From Alphaproteobacteria bacterium (lineage in GTDB: Bacteria; Pseudomonadota; Alphaproteobacteria; Micropepsales; Micropepsaceae), in NCBI GenBank assembly GCA_015654635.1, contig JAATGP010000066.1:1-41117 (forward strand): a stretch of 41,117 nucleotides of DNA, written 5' to 3'. Both the position numbers and the translations under genes were made by a program. Under the pieces are notes generated by a model. That model had not been told where the DNA came from, made no database searches, and worked only from the letters and a program-made list of their open reading frames with translations. This document shows, one piece after another, positions 8,567 through 16,372 of the stretch; positions within the stretch are counted from its first letter, which is position 1; each line of letters starts with the position of its first letter.

Positions 8567-8629
8567 AGCGTCGCGGTAGCGGTGCCGCTTAAGGCAGCCC
8601 GGCTATTCGGAAAACTATCATCGCTCAGC

Positions 8630-9001
8630 TTATGGATGGGCGCCACTCGGCGGTGTCTGCCTCGGCTGCTCGTTGGGCACGAAAGTGCCCAGCATGCAAG
8701 GTGTGCCGCGGCGCAGGACATAGAACACCTGCATGTTGGAGCAGACCTCGCCGCCCCAGATGTTCCAGGCGATGCCCGCCTCGAACTTCAGCCCAGGGCA
8801 CTCGCGCGGCAACTCGTTGCGCCACATCTTGCCGCCATTCATACGGAACAGGATGGTCTTGTTATCCGGATAGGACATGCTGTTTATGTCCTGTGTCCGA
8901 ATGCAAATCCGCTGTGGTTGTGGCGAATCAGCAGCAACAGCAGCCGGCTGCAACACGTTTGCCGCTACGAGCATACAAGCCAGTGTGATAACCGGTTTCA
9001 T
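8630..9001 (-). CDS. Secreted DUF6491-like protein
   Basis: A 123-residue protein with a signal peptide (MKPVITLACMLVAANVLQ... cleaved near VAADS). The mature part has the spacing I associate with DUF6491 proteins of alphaproteobacteria: RICIRTQDINS, a DNKTILFRMNGGK strand pair, RNELPRECPGLKF, a later CSN, and PCMLGTFVP. The four conserved cysteines would probably form disulphides in the periplasm. Function is unknown in the family. GGGAGTGG lies just before the ATG at 9001. It follows scpB on the same strand after 66 bp, in the place where many alphaproteobacteria have tatA. Confidence 0.72.
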   Translation of the reverse strand: MKPVITLACMLVAANVLQPAAVAADSPQPQRICIRTQDINSMSYPDNKTILFRMNGGKMWRNELPRECPGLKFEAGIAWNIWGGEVCSNMQVFYVLRRGTPCMLGTFVPNEQPRQTPPSGAHP

Positions 9002-9067
9002 CGTTCCACTCCCGGCAGGTCGCCCCAAGGCGCCGCCCATCGAACAGACGCTCCAGCCCCCAGGCTG

Positions 9068-10066
9068 TCACTCGGCCGATGAACCAGGGATGAACGGGTC
9101 CGCCCCGCCGGTCGCCAGTTCATTGACCTCTTCGCCATCATAGGGGTCTTCGTCCGGCCCAAGCTGATCGCTCGGGGAAGGAATATCGAGGCCCGAGGGC
9201 GGGATGGCTTCTAGAAAGCCTGCTGCCTTCAACTCGTCCATGCCCGGCAGATGGCCGATATTCTCCAGCCCGAACTGCACCAGGAAGGCCTCCGTCGTAC
9301 CATAGGTGACGGGCCGCCCCGGGGTGCGCTTGCGGCCACGGATCTTGATCCAGCCCACTTCCATCAGCGTGTCGAGCGTGCCCTTGGACAGCATCACACC
9401 GCGAATGTCTTCGATCTCTGCCCGGGTAACGGGCTGATGATAGGCAATTATGGCCAGCGTCTCGATCGCGGCGCGCGATAGGCGCTTCTGCTCGGGCTTT
9501 TCCTTGCGCAGCAAAAACGCCAGATCAGGTGCCGTACGGAATTGCCATTTTTCGGCGACACGCGCGAGGGTTACACCGCGGTTCTCATAAATCTTCTGAA
9601 GTTCGACGATGATCCCGGCGACGTCGGCACCTTCTGGCAGAGAGGTTTTCAGAGCCTCCTCTGACAACGGCTCAGAAGCCGCGAAGAGCAGCGCTTCGGC
9701 CATCCGCAAATGCTCTATGTTGACACCGACTTCTGGTGCCTCGCCTTCCACAGCGGCAGCCTCTTCGAGCACCACTGGCACTTCCACCAGCTCTGCTTCG
9801 GCCTCGACGGAAACGTCCGACAATTCGACGCCCACTTCGGCCACCACTGTCACAGGCTCCGCTGCTTCAGTTTCATGAGCAGCCTCCGTCCCCTCTGCGG
9901 TTTCAACGGCCATTTCGACCATCACCGTCGAACCGGTTTCCGCCTCGACAGCGACGTCTTGGATTTCTTGGTTTTCTTCTGACACGGGCAACTCTTCACG
10001 CATCGGCAGCACATCCGCCGTTTCTATTTCGACTGCAAGGTTTTCCTGCCTGAGCATGCCATTCAT
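9068..10066 (-). CDS. scpB: Segregation and condensation protein B with long acidic N-terminus
   Basis: ScpB is the winged-helix kleisin partner subunit of the Smc-ScpA-ScpB condensin. The recognisable domain begins at about residue 117 (NIEHLRMAEALLFAASEPL) and holds two winged helices. The second has the family signature RAAIETLAIIAYHQPVTRAE, then IRGVMLSKGTLDTLMEVGWI and GRPVTYGTTEAFL. Before it lie 116 residues of low-complexity sequence with 28 Glu and 3 Asp but only 2 Arg and no Lys, unlike the usual short N-terminus. The C-terminal tail is also acidic. The ATG overlaps the scpA stop codon in ATGA, so translation is coupled. Confidence 0.93.
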   Translation of the reverse strand: MNGMLRQENLAVEIETADVLPMREELPVSEENQEIQDVAVEAETGSTVMVEMAVETAEGTEAAHETEAAEPVTVVAEVGVELSDVSVEAEAELVEVPVVLEEAAAVEGEAPEVGVNIEHLRMAEALLFAASEPLSEEALKTSLPEGADVAGIIVELQKIYENRGVTLARVAEKWQFRTAPDLAFLLRKEKPEQKRLSRAAIETLAIIAYHQPVTRAEIEDIRGVMLSKGTLDTLMEVGWIKIRGRKRTPGRPVTYGTTEAFLVQFGLENIGHLPGMDELKAAGFLEAIPPSGLDIPSPSDQLGPDEDPYDGEEVNELATGGADPFIPGSSAE

Positions 10067-10863
10067 GCTGGGGACTCCTTGGCTAGGTCACGGACATAAA
10101 GGGGTTCAAACGCGGCCATCTGGCGGAGTTCCATGCGGCCATCGCGGGCTGCTTCCAGGCAGGCCATGAACATGCTCGCCATGGCGGAGCGGCGGCGCGC
10201 GCCTCCGGTCCAGCCGTCGGGCAGGAGCCGGTCCAGATTGCTCCAATCGGGGATTTTGCCGAACATCCGTTCCAGCCGCTCGCGCGCTTGGTCGATCAGC
10301 ATCACCGGCGATGTTTTCAGTTGATAATTCTGCCCCCGCATCTTCTTGGCGCGTTCGGAGGCATAGGACTGCAAAAGGTCGAACAGCGTGTCCTTATAGG
10401 TGCGTACCTTGACGATATGGATGGGCTCCGGCGCGCCACGGGCGAAGATTTCGCGCCCCAGCCGGTCGCCGGCCATCAGCCGAGCCGCCAGCGCACGGAT
10501 AGCGTCGAGCCGCGCCAGGCGCCAGCGCAGCCGGGCCGCCAATTCATAGGCTGAGGGCTCGCCCTCTTTGGTTTCGGGACGCGGCAATATCAAGCGCGAT
10601 TTGAGATAAGCAAGCCAAGCCGCCATCACTAGGTAATCGGCTGCCAGTTCCAAATTCATCCGCTTGGCCTGCTCGATGAACTCCAGATACTGGTCCGCCA
10701 GTTTCAGGATCGAAATTTTGGCGATGTCGACCTTCTGCGAACGCGCCAGCGACAGCAGGAGGTCGAGCGGACCTTCAAAGCCGTCCACCGCGACCAGAAA
10801 GGTCTCGTCGAGGGAGGCTTGCGTCTCGAAGCTGTCGAAACTTTCGGCCAAATCTTCGCTCAT
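10063..10863 (-). CDS. scpA: Segregation and condensation protein A
   Basis: A 266-residue kleisin that bridges the Smc head domains in bacterial condensin. The N-terminal signature FLVAVDGFEGPLDLLLSLA is at about residues 22-40, followed by KVDIAKISILKLADQYLEFI and the helix AADYLVMAAWLAYLKSRLILP. The C-terminal winged helix that contacts the second Smc head is around residues 195-255. It sits between nagZ and scpB and overlaps each by 4 nt (ATGA), a tightly coupled operon found across alphaproteobacteria. Confidence 0.95.
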   Translation of the reverse strand: MSEDLAESFDSFETQASLDETFLVAVDGFEGPLDLLLSLARSQKVDIAKISILKLADQYLEFIEQAKRMNLELAADYLVMAAWLAYLKSRLILPRPETKEGEPSAYELAARLRWRLARLDAIRALAARLMAGDRLGREIFARGAPEPIHIVKVRTYKDTLFDLLQSYASERAKKMRGQNYQLKTSPVMLIDQARERLERMFGKIPDWSNLDRLLPDGWTGGARRRSAMASMFMACLEAARDGRMELRQMAAFEPLYVRDLAKESPA

Positions 10864-11873
10864 GACGCCAACAACTCTTTCAATCGCTCCTCCGCGGCTT
10901 GCGGATCAAAGTCGCCCGGTTCCGAAAGGTGCGAGAGGGCTTGTTCGGCCCGCTTCAACGGCGCCCCTTCGAGCGGCTTGACCTCGGTCATCACCTCGCC
11001 CATTTCCGCCATGCTGCCATTGCAGTGAAGCACGACATCGCAACCGGCGAACAGAGCGGCCTTGGTCCGGGCGGAAAGCGGCCCCGACAAGGCCTCCATG
11101 GACAGATCATCGCTCATCAAGAGCCCCTCATAACCCAGATCTTCGCGAATCACCTTGAGGATTACGCGGGGGCTGGTCGTGGCCGGACGGTTCGGATCGA
11201 TGGCGTCATAGACAACATGGGCCGTCATCGCCATCGGACAGGCGCTGAGGCTGCGAAAGGTCACAAAATCGGTCGCGCTCAGCGTGTCAGCGCTGGCGGT
11301 GACGTGCGGCAAAGCCAAATGGCTGTCGGTTTCCGAGCGGCCATGGCCGGGAATATGCTTCATCACCGGCAAGACGCCGCCTTCCATCAGGCCTTCGATC
11401 ACCGCCCGTCCCAGCTCGATCACCACTGACGGATCGCTGGCAAAGGCCCGGTCTCCGATCACGTCATGAGCACCCGGCACCGGAACGTCGAGCACCGGCA
11501 GGCAATCGACATTGATGCCGATCTCGCAAAGGTCGTAGGCGATCAATCGCGCATTGAGATAGGCCGCTTCGCGCGCGATATCGGCCTCACGCTCCTGCAA
11601 GGCCCCGAACACCGCTTGCGCCGGTCGGGCACGCCACTGCGGCTCTTTCAGCCGCGCCACGCGCCCGCCCTCCTGATCGATCAAAACCGGCGCGCGAGCA
11701 TCGCCCACCGTGTCGCGCAAAGCGGCCACGAGGGCGCGAACCTGCGCCCGGTCGACGATATTGCGGCCGAAAAGGATGAATCCCCATGGGCAAGCCGCGC
11801 GGAAAAAATCCCGCTCGCCAGCCTCGAGAACCGGTCCCGAGCAGCCGAAAATCACACGCTGCCGCATAACCAC
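10860..11873 (-). CDS. nagZ: Beta-N-acetylhexosaminidase
   Basis: A 337-residue family GH3 enzyme that removes GlcNAc from anhydro-muropeptides in the cytoplasm during cell wall recycling. The TIM barrel shows GFILFGRNIVD, the DQEGGRVARL substrate loop, the GH3 NagZ signature KHIPGHGRSETDSH at about residue 172 (its His is part of the catalytic acid/base dyad), and MSDDLSMEAL with the nucleophile Asp. Translation can start at GTG (11873), with GGGAGG about 10 nt upstream, or at ATG (11867). It overlaps scpA by 4 nt and follows the SPOR gene after 22 bp. Confidence 0.94.
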   Translation of the reverse strand: MVMRQRVIFGCSGPVLEAGERDFFRAACPWGFILFGRNIVDRAQVRALVAALRDTVGDARAPVLIDQEGGRVARLKEPQWRARPAQAVFGALQEREADIAREAAYLNARLIAYDLCEIGINVDCLPVLDVPVPGAHDVIGDRAFASDPSVVIELGRAVIEGLMEGGVLPVMKHIPGHGRSETDSHLALPHVTASADTLSATDFVTFRSLSACPMAMTAHVVYDAIDPNRPATTSPRVILKVIREDLGYEGLLMSDDLSMEALSGPLSARTKAALFAGCDVVLHCNGSMAEMGEVMTEVKPLEGAPLKRAEQALSHLSEPGDFDPQAAEERLKELLAS

Positions 11874-11895
11874 GCCTATTACGCCTCCCGGAGCC

Positions 11896-12870
11896 CTAAT
11901 GGGCCAAGAAGCAGTTACCGTTCTGTGCCTTCAGCCGGTCGCACAGCGCCACCGCCGTGTCCTTATCGGCAAAGGAGGCAACTCGCAGGCGATACCACAC
12001 CTTGTCGCCGACATCGGCACGCTGAATATCGGGGCCGAACCCGCTCAACAGCGCCGCGTGCTTGGCCTGATAACTCTTCCAGGCCGCCGTCGCCTCTTCT
12101 TCCGATTTATAGGCACCCACCTGCAACAGGTAACTACCGGCTTTGACGGCCGTTGCCGTTTTGGTCACAGCCGGTGCAGGAGCCACCTTGGCGACCTCCG
12201 TTTTGGGCGCGGGCGCGACAGGGGTCGCAACGGCCGGGCGAGCCAGCCCCAGAGTGGCCGGCGGCTTGGTGGCCACCACAGATGCGCTTGCGGGCGCCGG
12301 AGTGCTCGCGGAGGGCGCTATGGCTTGTTTGGCCAGCGGTTTCGTGGCTGGAGGCGGAACATCCTTGAGCGTGGAGGCAACTTGGGCCGTTTTCACGGGT
12401 GCTGCAGTCTTTGGCGTCTGTGTTGCTGGTGCCTGGATCGCGGGTGTTGGCGCGGCAACGTCATCGGTTGCAGGCGTGGGTTTCGTCACGACTGCGGCAG
12501 CTGGCGGTGTCACCGCAGCGGTCTGTTGGGCTGGCGCCGCAGGCGCAGCTTGGGCGATTTGGTTGGCGGTGGTCGCGGGCGAGGGCCTGGGCGTAGCATC
12601 GTCGTCTTCCCCGGCAGCGCGATCCTGATAGACCTTCAGACCGCTATCGCTGCCTTGGGCCGTGGTACTCATCGCGATCCGGGGCGTAGCATCCCCGCGA
12701 CCCCGGGCAACGCCCTGGTTATAGGCCAGCCACACCACCCCGCCGAACGCCGCCAGGACCAGGATTGCAGCAATAATGACGACGGGCAGCTGCGAGCCCT
12801 CGCCGTCATCTTCGTCTTCTCCGCCGTCAAAGACGCGGTGGTCGTCCTTGTCGCGCTCGTAATGGGCCAT
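11896..12870 (-). CDS. SPOR-domain inner-membrane protein
   Basis: A 324-residue bitopic protein. A short, very acidic cytoplasmic N-terminus (HYERDKDDHRVFDGGEDEDD) precedes one membrane helix at about residues 27-49 (VVIIAAILVLAAFGGVVWLAY). A long periplasmic linker rich in Ala, Pro, Thr and Lys follows. The C-terminal SPOR domain (about 247-322) starts GSYLLQVGAYKSEEEA and ends DRLKAQNGNCFLAH. SPOR domains bind denuded peptidoglycan at the septum, so a division or wall role is likely. GGAGCAGGCC precedes the ATG. It heads the SPOR-nagZ-scpA-scpB operon. Confidence 0.9.
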   Translation of the reverse strand: MAHYERDKDDHRVFDGGEDEDDGEGSQLPVVIIAAILVLAAFGGVVWLAYNQGVARGRGDATPRIAMSTTAQGSDSGLKVYQDRAAGEDDDATPRPSPATTANQIAQAAPAAPAQQTAAVTPPAAAVVTKPTPATDDVAAPTPAIQAPATQTPKTAAPVKTAQVASTLKDVPPPATKPLAKQAIAPSASTPAPASASVVATKPPATLGLARPAVATPVAPAPKTEVAKVAPAPAVTKTATAVKAGSYLLQVGAYKSEEEATAAWKSYQAKHAALLSGFGPDIQRADVGDKVWYRLRVASFADKDTAVALCDRLKAQNGNCFLAH

Positions 12871-12953
12871 GGCCTGCTCCGAAAACCGGTATGCGAATCT
12901 GAGAGGGTTAACCTAGCACCCCGCCATAGTCGAATCACTGCGGGCAAGCCGCA

Positions 12954-14183
12954 CTAGAGGCTTATCTCCTTGTGGAAAATGCGGCTGTATTCTGAGATTG
13001 CATAGGCATCAGTCATGCCTGCAATATAGTCACGCACCACACCAGCCGTCGCCGCGTCGCCCGGCGCCCCGCAACCGGCAGCCCAATCCGCTGGCAGCAA
13101 GGTTGGATCGCCCGCCAGCGCCGCGAAGAGGTCGCGGATTAACTCTTTGGCCTTGTTCATAGAGGTCATCACTCGCTGGTGGCGATACATGTGGGTAAAG
13201 AGAAAGCGCTTCAACGCCTCGGCTTCTTCCTCCATGGCCGGCGAAAATCCCGCCAGCGCGCCTCCGGCTGCACGCACTTCTGCCGCCGATTCCGGGCGCG
13301 CCAGCGCCAGCCGCCGCTTGGTCTCGTCCAAAAGGTCATAGACCAAGGTGCCGATCATGGCGCTGACCAGCTCACCGATGAAACGGCTAGGCTCGATGTC
13401 CCCGTAGCGCGCAAGCAGGGCCTGGGCGCGCGGCCCGGCCAAGGGGGCCTCCAGCAAATTCTCCACCGTGAAAAGATGAGCTCGCAGCCCGTCATCGATG
13501 TCGTGGTTGAGGTAGGCGATATCGTCCGCCAGCGCCGCGACTTGCGCTTCCAGGCCCGGCCAGGTGCCAAGATCGAGCGGCCAGCGGGCATTGAAGCGGG
13601 CAATCGGCTCGGCAACGGGCCGCGCCACCCCAGCCAGCGGACCATTGTGTTTGACCAGCCCCTCCAGCGTCTCCCAGGTTAGGTTCAACCCGTCAAAACC
13701 GGCATAGCGGTGCTCCAGCTTGGCTACAAGGCGTAAAGCGTGGGCATTGTGGTCGAAACCGCCAATGAAAGCAGAGGCTGCGGACAAAGCATCCTCCCCA
13801 GCATGCCCGAAAGGCGTGTGGCCGAGGTCGTGCGCCAGGGCCAAGGCTTCCGCAAGGTCTTCATCCAGTGCGAGCACCCTTGCTGCCGAACGGGCAATTT
13901 GCGCCACTTCCAGCGAATGGGTCATACGGGTGCGGTAATAATCGCCCTCATGCTGCACAAAAACCTGGGTCTTGTGTTTCAGGCGTCGGAAAGCCGTGGA
14001 ATGCAGAACGCGGTCGCGGTCGCGCTGGTAGCAGGTGCGGGTCGGGCTTTCATCCTCCGCGAACAGGCGGCCGCGGCTCTCCCGCGGTTTGGTAGCATAG
14101 GGCGCGCGCCCCGCGGGCGGCGTATAGAGGCTCCCCAGCAGATGCCCTGAGGGCAAAATCGGCGAAACGGTTGCGCTGGCCAT
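12954..14183 (-). CDS. dgt: dGTP triphosphohydrolase-like protein
   Basis: A 409-residue HD-domain phosphohydrolase that splits dGTP, or other dNTPs, into deoxynucleoside and triphosphate. The family N-terminus ESRGRLFAEDESPTRTCYQRD is followed by DRVLHSTAFRRLKHKTQVF. The metal-binding residues are in RMTHSLEVAQIAR (His), ALAHDLGHTPFGHAGE (His-Asp at about 118) and ALADDIAYLNHDIDDGL (Asp). It is divergent from erpA with 35 bp between starts. In many alphaproteobacteria argS lies just downstream; here the next gene is the SPOR protein. Confidence 0.93.
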   Translation of the reverse strand: MASATVSPILPSGHLLGSLYTPPAGRAPYATKPRESRGRLFAEDESPTRTCYQRDRDRVLHSTAFRRLKHKTQVFVQHEGDYYRTRMTHSLEVAQIARSAARVLALDEDLAEALALAHDLGHTPFGHAGEDALSAASAFIGGFDHNAHALRLVAKLEHRYAGFDGLNLTWETLEGLVKHNGPLAGVARPVAEPIARFNARWPLDLGTWPGLEAQVAALADDIAYLNHDIDDGLRAHLFTVENLLEAPLAGPRAQALLARYGDIEPSRFIGELVSAMIGTLVYDLLDETKRRLALARPESAAEVRAAGGALAGFSPAMEEEAEALKRFLFTHMYRHQRVMTSMNKAKELIRDLFAALAGDPTLLPADWAAGCGAPGDAATAGVVRDYIAGMTDAYAISEYSRIFHKEISL

Positions 14184-14218
14184 TTCCGAACCTATCTAAG
14201 AGTCGCTACACTTATCGC

Positions 14219-14569
14219 ATGTCACAGATGAACCTCGAAACCGCACCTTCCGTCACTGTCTCTCCCCGCGCTGCCAAGCAGATCGCCAAGATCGTCGCTG
14301 CGGAAGGCAAACCCATGATGCTGCGTCTGTCGGTAAGCGGCGGCGGCTGCTCGGGCTTTCAATACAATTTCGCCCTCGACGACCAACAGGCCGAAGACGA
14401 TCTCGTCATCCCCGAAGGCGGCATCAAGGTCTTGATCGATTCGACATCGCTCGAATTTCTCAAGGGTTCCGAAGTCGATTACGTCGATGATCTGATCGGT
14501 GCGTCCTTCAAGGTCACCAATCCCAACGCTACGGCGTCCTGCGGCTGCGGCACCAGCTTCTCAATCTAA
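14219..14569 (+). CDS. erpA: A-type iron-sulfur carrier (ErpA/HesB family)
   Basis: A 116-residue A-type carrier that delivers Fe-S clusters to apoproteins. The three cluster-ligating cysteines are present: one in GGGCSGFQYNF and two in the C-terminal SCGCGTSFSI. The middle segment (LIDSTSLEFLKGSEVDYVDD, GASFKVTNPNA) is typical of the ErpA/IscA group. The start at 14219 gives the normal length. A TACACT -10-like box at 14207-14212 lies only 7 nt upstream and no Shine-Dalgarno is visible, so the message may be leaderless (weak inference). ErpA, SufA and IscA cannot be told apart with certainty by eye. Confidence 0.9.
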   Translation: MSQMNLETAPSVTVSPRAAKQIAKIVAAEGKPMMLRLSVSGGGCSGFQYNFALDDQQAEDDLVIPEGGIKVLIDSTSLEFLKGSEVDYVDDLIGASFKVTNPNATASCGCGTSFSI

Positions 14570-14628
14570 CGATTCGTCATGAACTTACGGTAAGTGTGAC
14601 AGACCAAACGGTTGTGTTAGGGCGTTCT

Positions 14629-15237
14629 ATGCGTCCCAACCGGATCGCCATGCACAGTCCGTTTCGTCCGTTCGTGCGCGGCAGGCTTGCGGCTCTTGGC
14701 CTCGCCCTTCTTCTGCAAGGTGCAGCGGTGTGGCTGATCATCTATTCGCTCGTCATAACGGATCTGCACAAAACGGGTGAACCCGAAACGCAACTTGTGC
14801 TCTTGCCGCTCATGCCGCCGCCGCTCGTGGCGATCAAGCCCAGACCGCTGCGGCAGAAGCCGATATCCGGCGTCCTCACACCCTATTTCAATCCGTATAC
14901 GTTCAATCCCCAGGCGCTCGCCGTTCCCAAACCGCAGGGCCTCGGCCTGGCCCTCACCGCCTGCGATGTCGGCAATTACGATATGGCCACAGATGACATC
15001 CGCGCCGCCTGCGACCGCATCGGCGCCCTCATCAAACGCGATCCCAACCATTTCGGCTTCACCACGGATATCACCGATCCACAGCATTGGCAGCGCGAGC
15101 TGGCGCGGCGCGATGCACCGTATCTGGCGCCCTGCATGTCGCCGGGCGGAATAAATCCGCTTTACACGCTGCTCTGCATCTACGACACGCTGGTCCATGG
15201 CTACGATTCCGAAAAGCGCGCCCGCTATTCGGAATAG
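14629..15237 (+). CDS. Membrane-anchored protein of unknown function
   Basis: A 202-residue protein I do not recognise. It has one membrane helix at about residues 21-43 (LAALGLALLLQGAAVWLIIYS), then a proline-rich stretch (LLPLMPPPLVAIKPRPLRQK) and a soluble domain with four cysteines (TACDVG, AACDRI, APCMSP, LLCIYD). This suggests a periplasmic domain with disulphides. The ATG at 14629 has TTAGGG about 8 nt upstream; an in-frame GTG at 14596 is possible. Its TAG stop abuts the stop codon of the convergent repeat-protein gene with no base between. Confidence 0.7.
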   Translation: MRPNRIAMHSPFRPFVRGRLAALGLALLLQGAAVWLIIYSLVITDLHKTGEPETQLVLLPLMPPPLVAIKPRPLRQKPISGVLTPYFNPYTFNPQALAVPKPQGLGLALTACDVGNYDMATDDIRAACDRIGALIKRDPNHFGFTTDITDPQHWQRELARRDAPYLAPCMSPGGINPLYTLLCIYDTLVHGYDSEKRARYSE

Positions 15238-15984
15238 CTATTTGCCGTCCTTCACCGTGATCTTCACGCTCGGTGGCGGCACCGCTGGCACGGAACGCCA
15301 GTCATGGCTGCATTGCACAACGTAAGGCAAATAGCCCCTCGGCGCGTCGCAGAAGAACCAGTTGGCCACTTGCGGCGGCGGACCTTGATCCTTGCCCGGC
15401 GCAGTGACGGGGACCGCTACGAATCCGGCCTTGCAAGACCCCACATAGGGGAAAAACGCCTTGGTCTCTTCGCACCATTGCCAATCGGAATAAGAAAGCG
15501 GTGCGGCGGTCCCCGGCGGCGGCGGCGCAATCGGAATCGGCGTCCAGCCATGGGCGCAACTCTTCACATACGGGTAATAACCGTCCGGCGCATCACAATA
15601 GTACCAGCTGGCACTGATGCCGACCGGAAGCGGGCCGCCAGGAACCACGAGACCGCGTGTACTCGGCGGGCCGCTATCGTCATCATCATCACCATCGTCT
15701 GGATAGGGATAAGCCGGGTACGGATAGGCATAAGAGTAGGGATAGGGGTATGGCCAACCCACACCATAGGGCGGGTATGGAAAAAACACCCCGCCGCCGT
15801 AATGGCCGCCATAGTGGCCACCGTGATGGCCACCGCCTCTGCCCATGTGCCCAGATCCTCGCACCTCGGCCCGTGGCGCCGCGGACGGACCCTGAACCCG
15901 GTCAGCCCCCCCTTGCTTGACCCCCATGGCCAAACCCGCCGTGGTCAACGATACAATTGCGATACCGGCGATGAGCAGGCGCAT
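15238..15984 (-). CDS. Secreted protein with three 41-residue aromatic/cysteine repeats
   Basis: A 248-residue protein with a signal peptide (residues 1 to about 20). A Gly/His-rich segment, a long Pro-Tyr-rich segment (about 66-95) and an Asp run (DDGDDDDDS) follow. Three repeats begin at W127, W168 and W209, exactly 41 residues apart. Each has the form W-aromatic-x-C, an acidic/Gly turn, aromatic-x-P-Y-V, C, a second aromatic residue, then VP/IP. Cysteine pairs are 130/143, 171/184 and 212/225, always 13 apart. Single copies of this motif end many proteobacterial secreted proteins, to my recollection; function is unknown. GGAG precedes the ATG at 15984. Confidence 0.78.
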   Translation of the reverse strand: MRLLIAGIAIVSLTTAGLAMGVKQGGADRVQGPSAAPRAEVRGSGHMGRGGGHHGGHYGGHYGGGVFFPYPPYGVGWPYPYPYSYAYPYPAYPYPDDGDDDDDSGPPSTRGLVVPGGPLPVGISASWYYCDAPDGYYPYVKSCAHGWTPIPIAPPPPGTAAPLSYSDWQWCEETKAFFPYVGSCKAGFVAVPVTAPGKDQGPPPQVANWFFCDAPRGYLPYVVQCSHDWRSVPAVPPPSVKITVKDGK

Positions 15985-16048
15985 GGTGTTGCGCTCCAGA
16001 ATTCCTCGCAACATTAGTCCTGCCCCGCGGCCCCGTCACCGCAGCAAG

Positions 16049-16076
16049 TGTAACCCGGGATTACATCTGCGTTACA
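16049..16076. promoter_or_regulatory. TTAC-N7-TTAC direct repeat with inverted half-site
   Basis: The gap upstream of the leftward repeat-protein gene (start 15984) and of a rightward small gene (16132) has an inverted repeat TGTAA-CCCGGGA-TTACA (16049-16065). A further GTTACA follows at 16071-16076. On the plus strand the last two sites form TTAC-N7-TTAC (16061-16064 and 16072-16075), an 11-bp period as bound by OmpR-family response regulators and the same geometry as CtrA's TTAA-N7-TTAA. The regulator is unknown. Confidence 0.4.
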
Positions 16077-16131
16077 GGGCATGGCATCCTGTCCGATTGC
16101 AATCGCCGTCCGTCTTGCGGAAACTGGCGCC

Positions 16132-16320
16132 ATGCCCGACACACCGCCCCCCGATGATTACCGCCAGCGCCAGCGCACCAACCTCATCGCCGTCGCCATC
16201 GTGGCGGCGCTCGTCATCGGCAGTGTTGTGCTGCTCGTGGTGCTTCAGCATGGCATCAAGCAGGAAAGTTGTTTTGCCGCCAATCACAGAAGCTGCGACC
16301 CTATCGAGGAGCGGCAGTGA
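16132..16320 (+). CDS. Small single-pass membrane protein
   Basis: A 62-residue protein that I do not recognise. A polar N-terminus (MPDTPPPDDYRQRQRTN) is followed by one strong hydrophobic helix at about residues 18-41 (LIAVAIVAALVIGSVVLLVV) and a short tail with two cysteines (ESCFAANHRSCDP). The many positive residues before the helix predict the N-terminus inside and the cysteine tail in the periplasm. It is transcribed toward xthA, 52 bp downstream. No strong ribosome-binding site is seen (GGAA 12 nt upstream). Confidence 0.55.
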   Translation: MPDTPPPDDYRQRQRTNLIAVAIVAALVIGSVVLLVVLQHGIKQESCFAANHRSCDPIEERQ

Positions 16321-16372
16321 AACGGCGCGGCTCCTGCTCTATGGTGCGCTCGCAATCGATTCCTGAAGTCCC

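Noticed and set aside
12939..12953. Hairpin TGCGG-GCAAG-CCGCA just after the dgt stop as a terminator
   Set aside because: The stem is only 5 bp and no T-run follows on the relevant strand.
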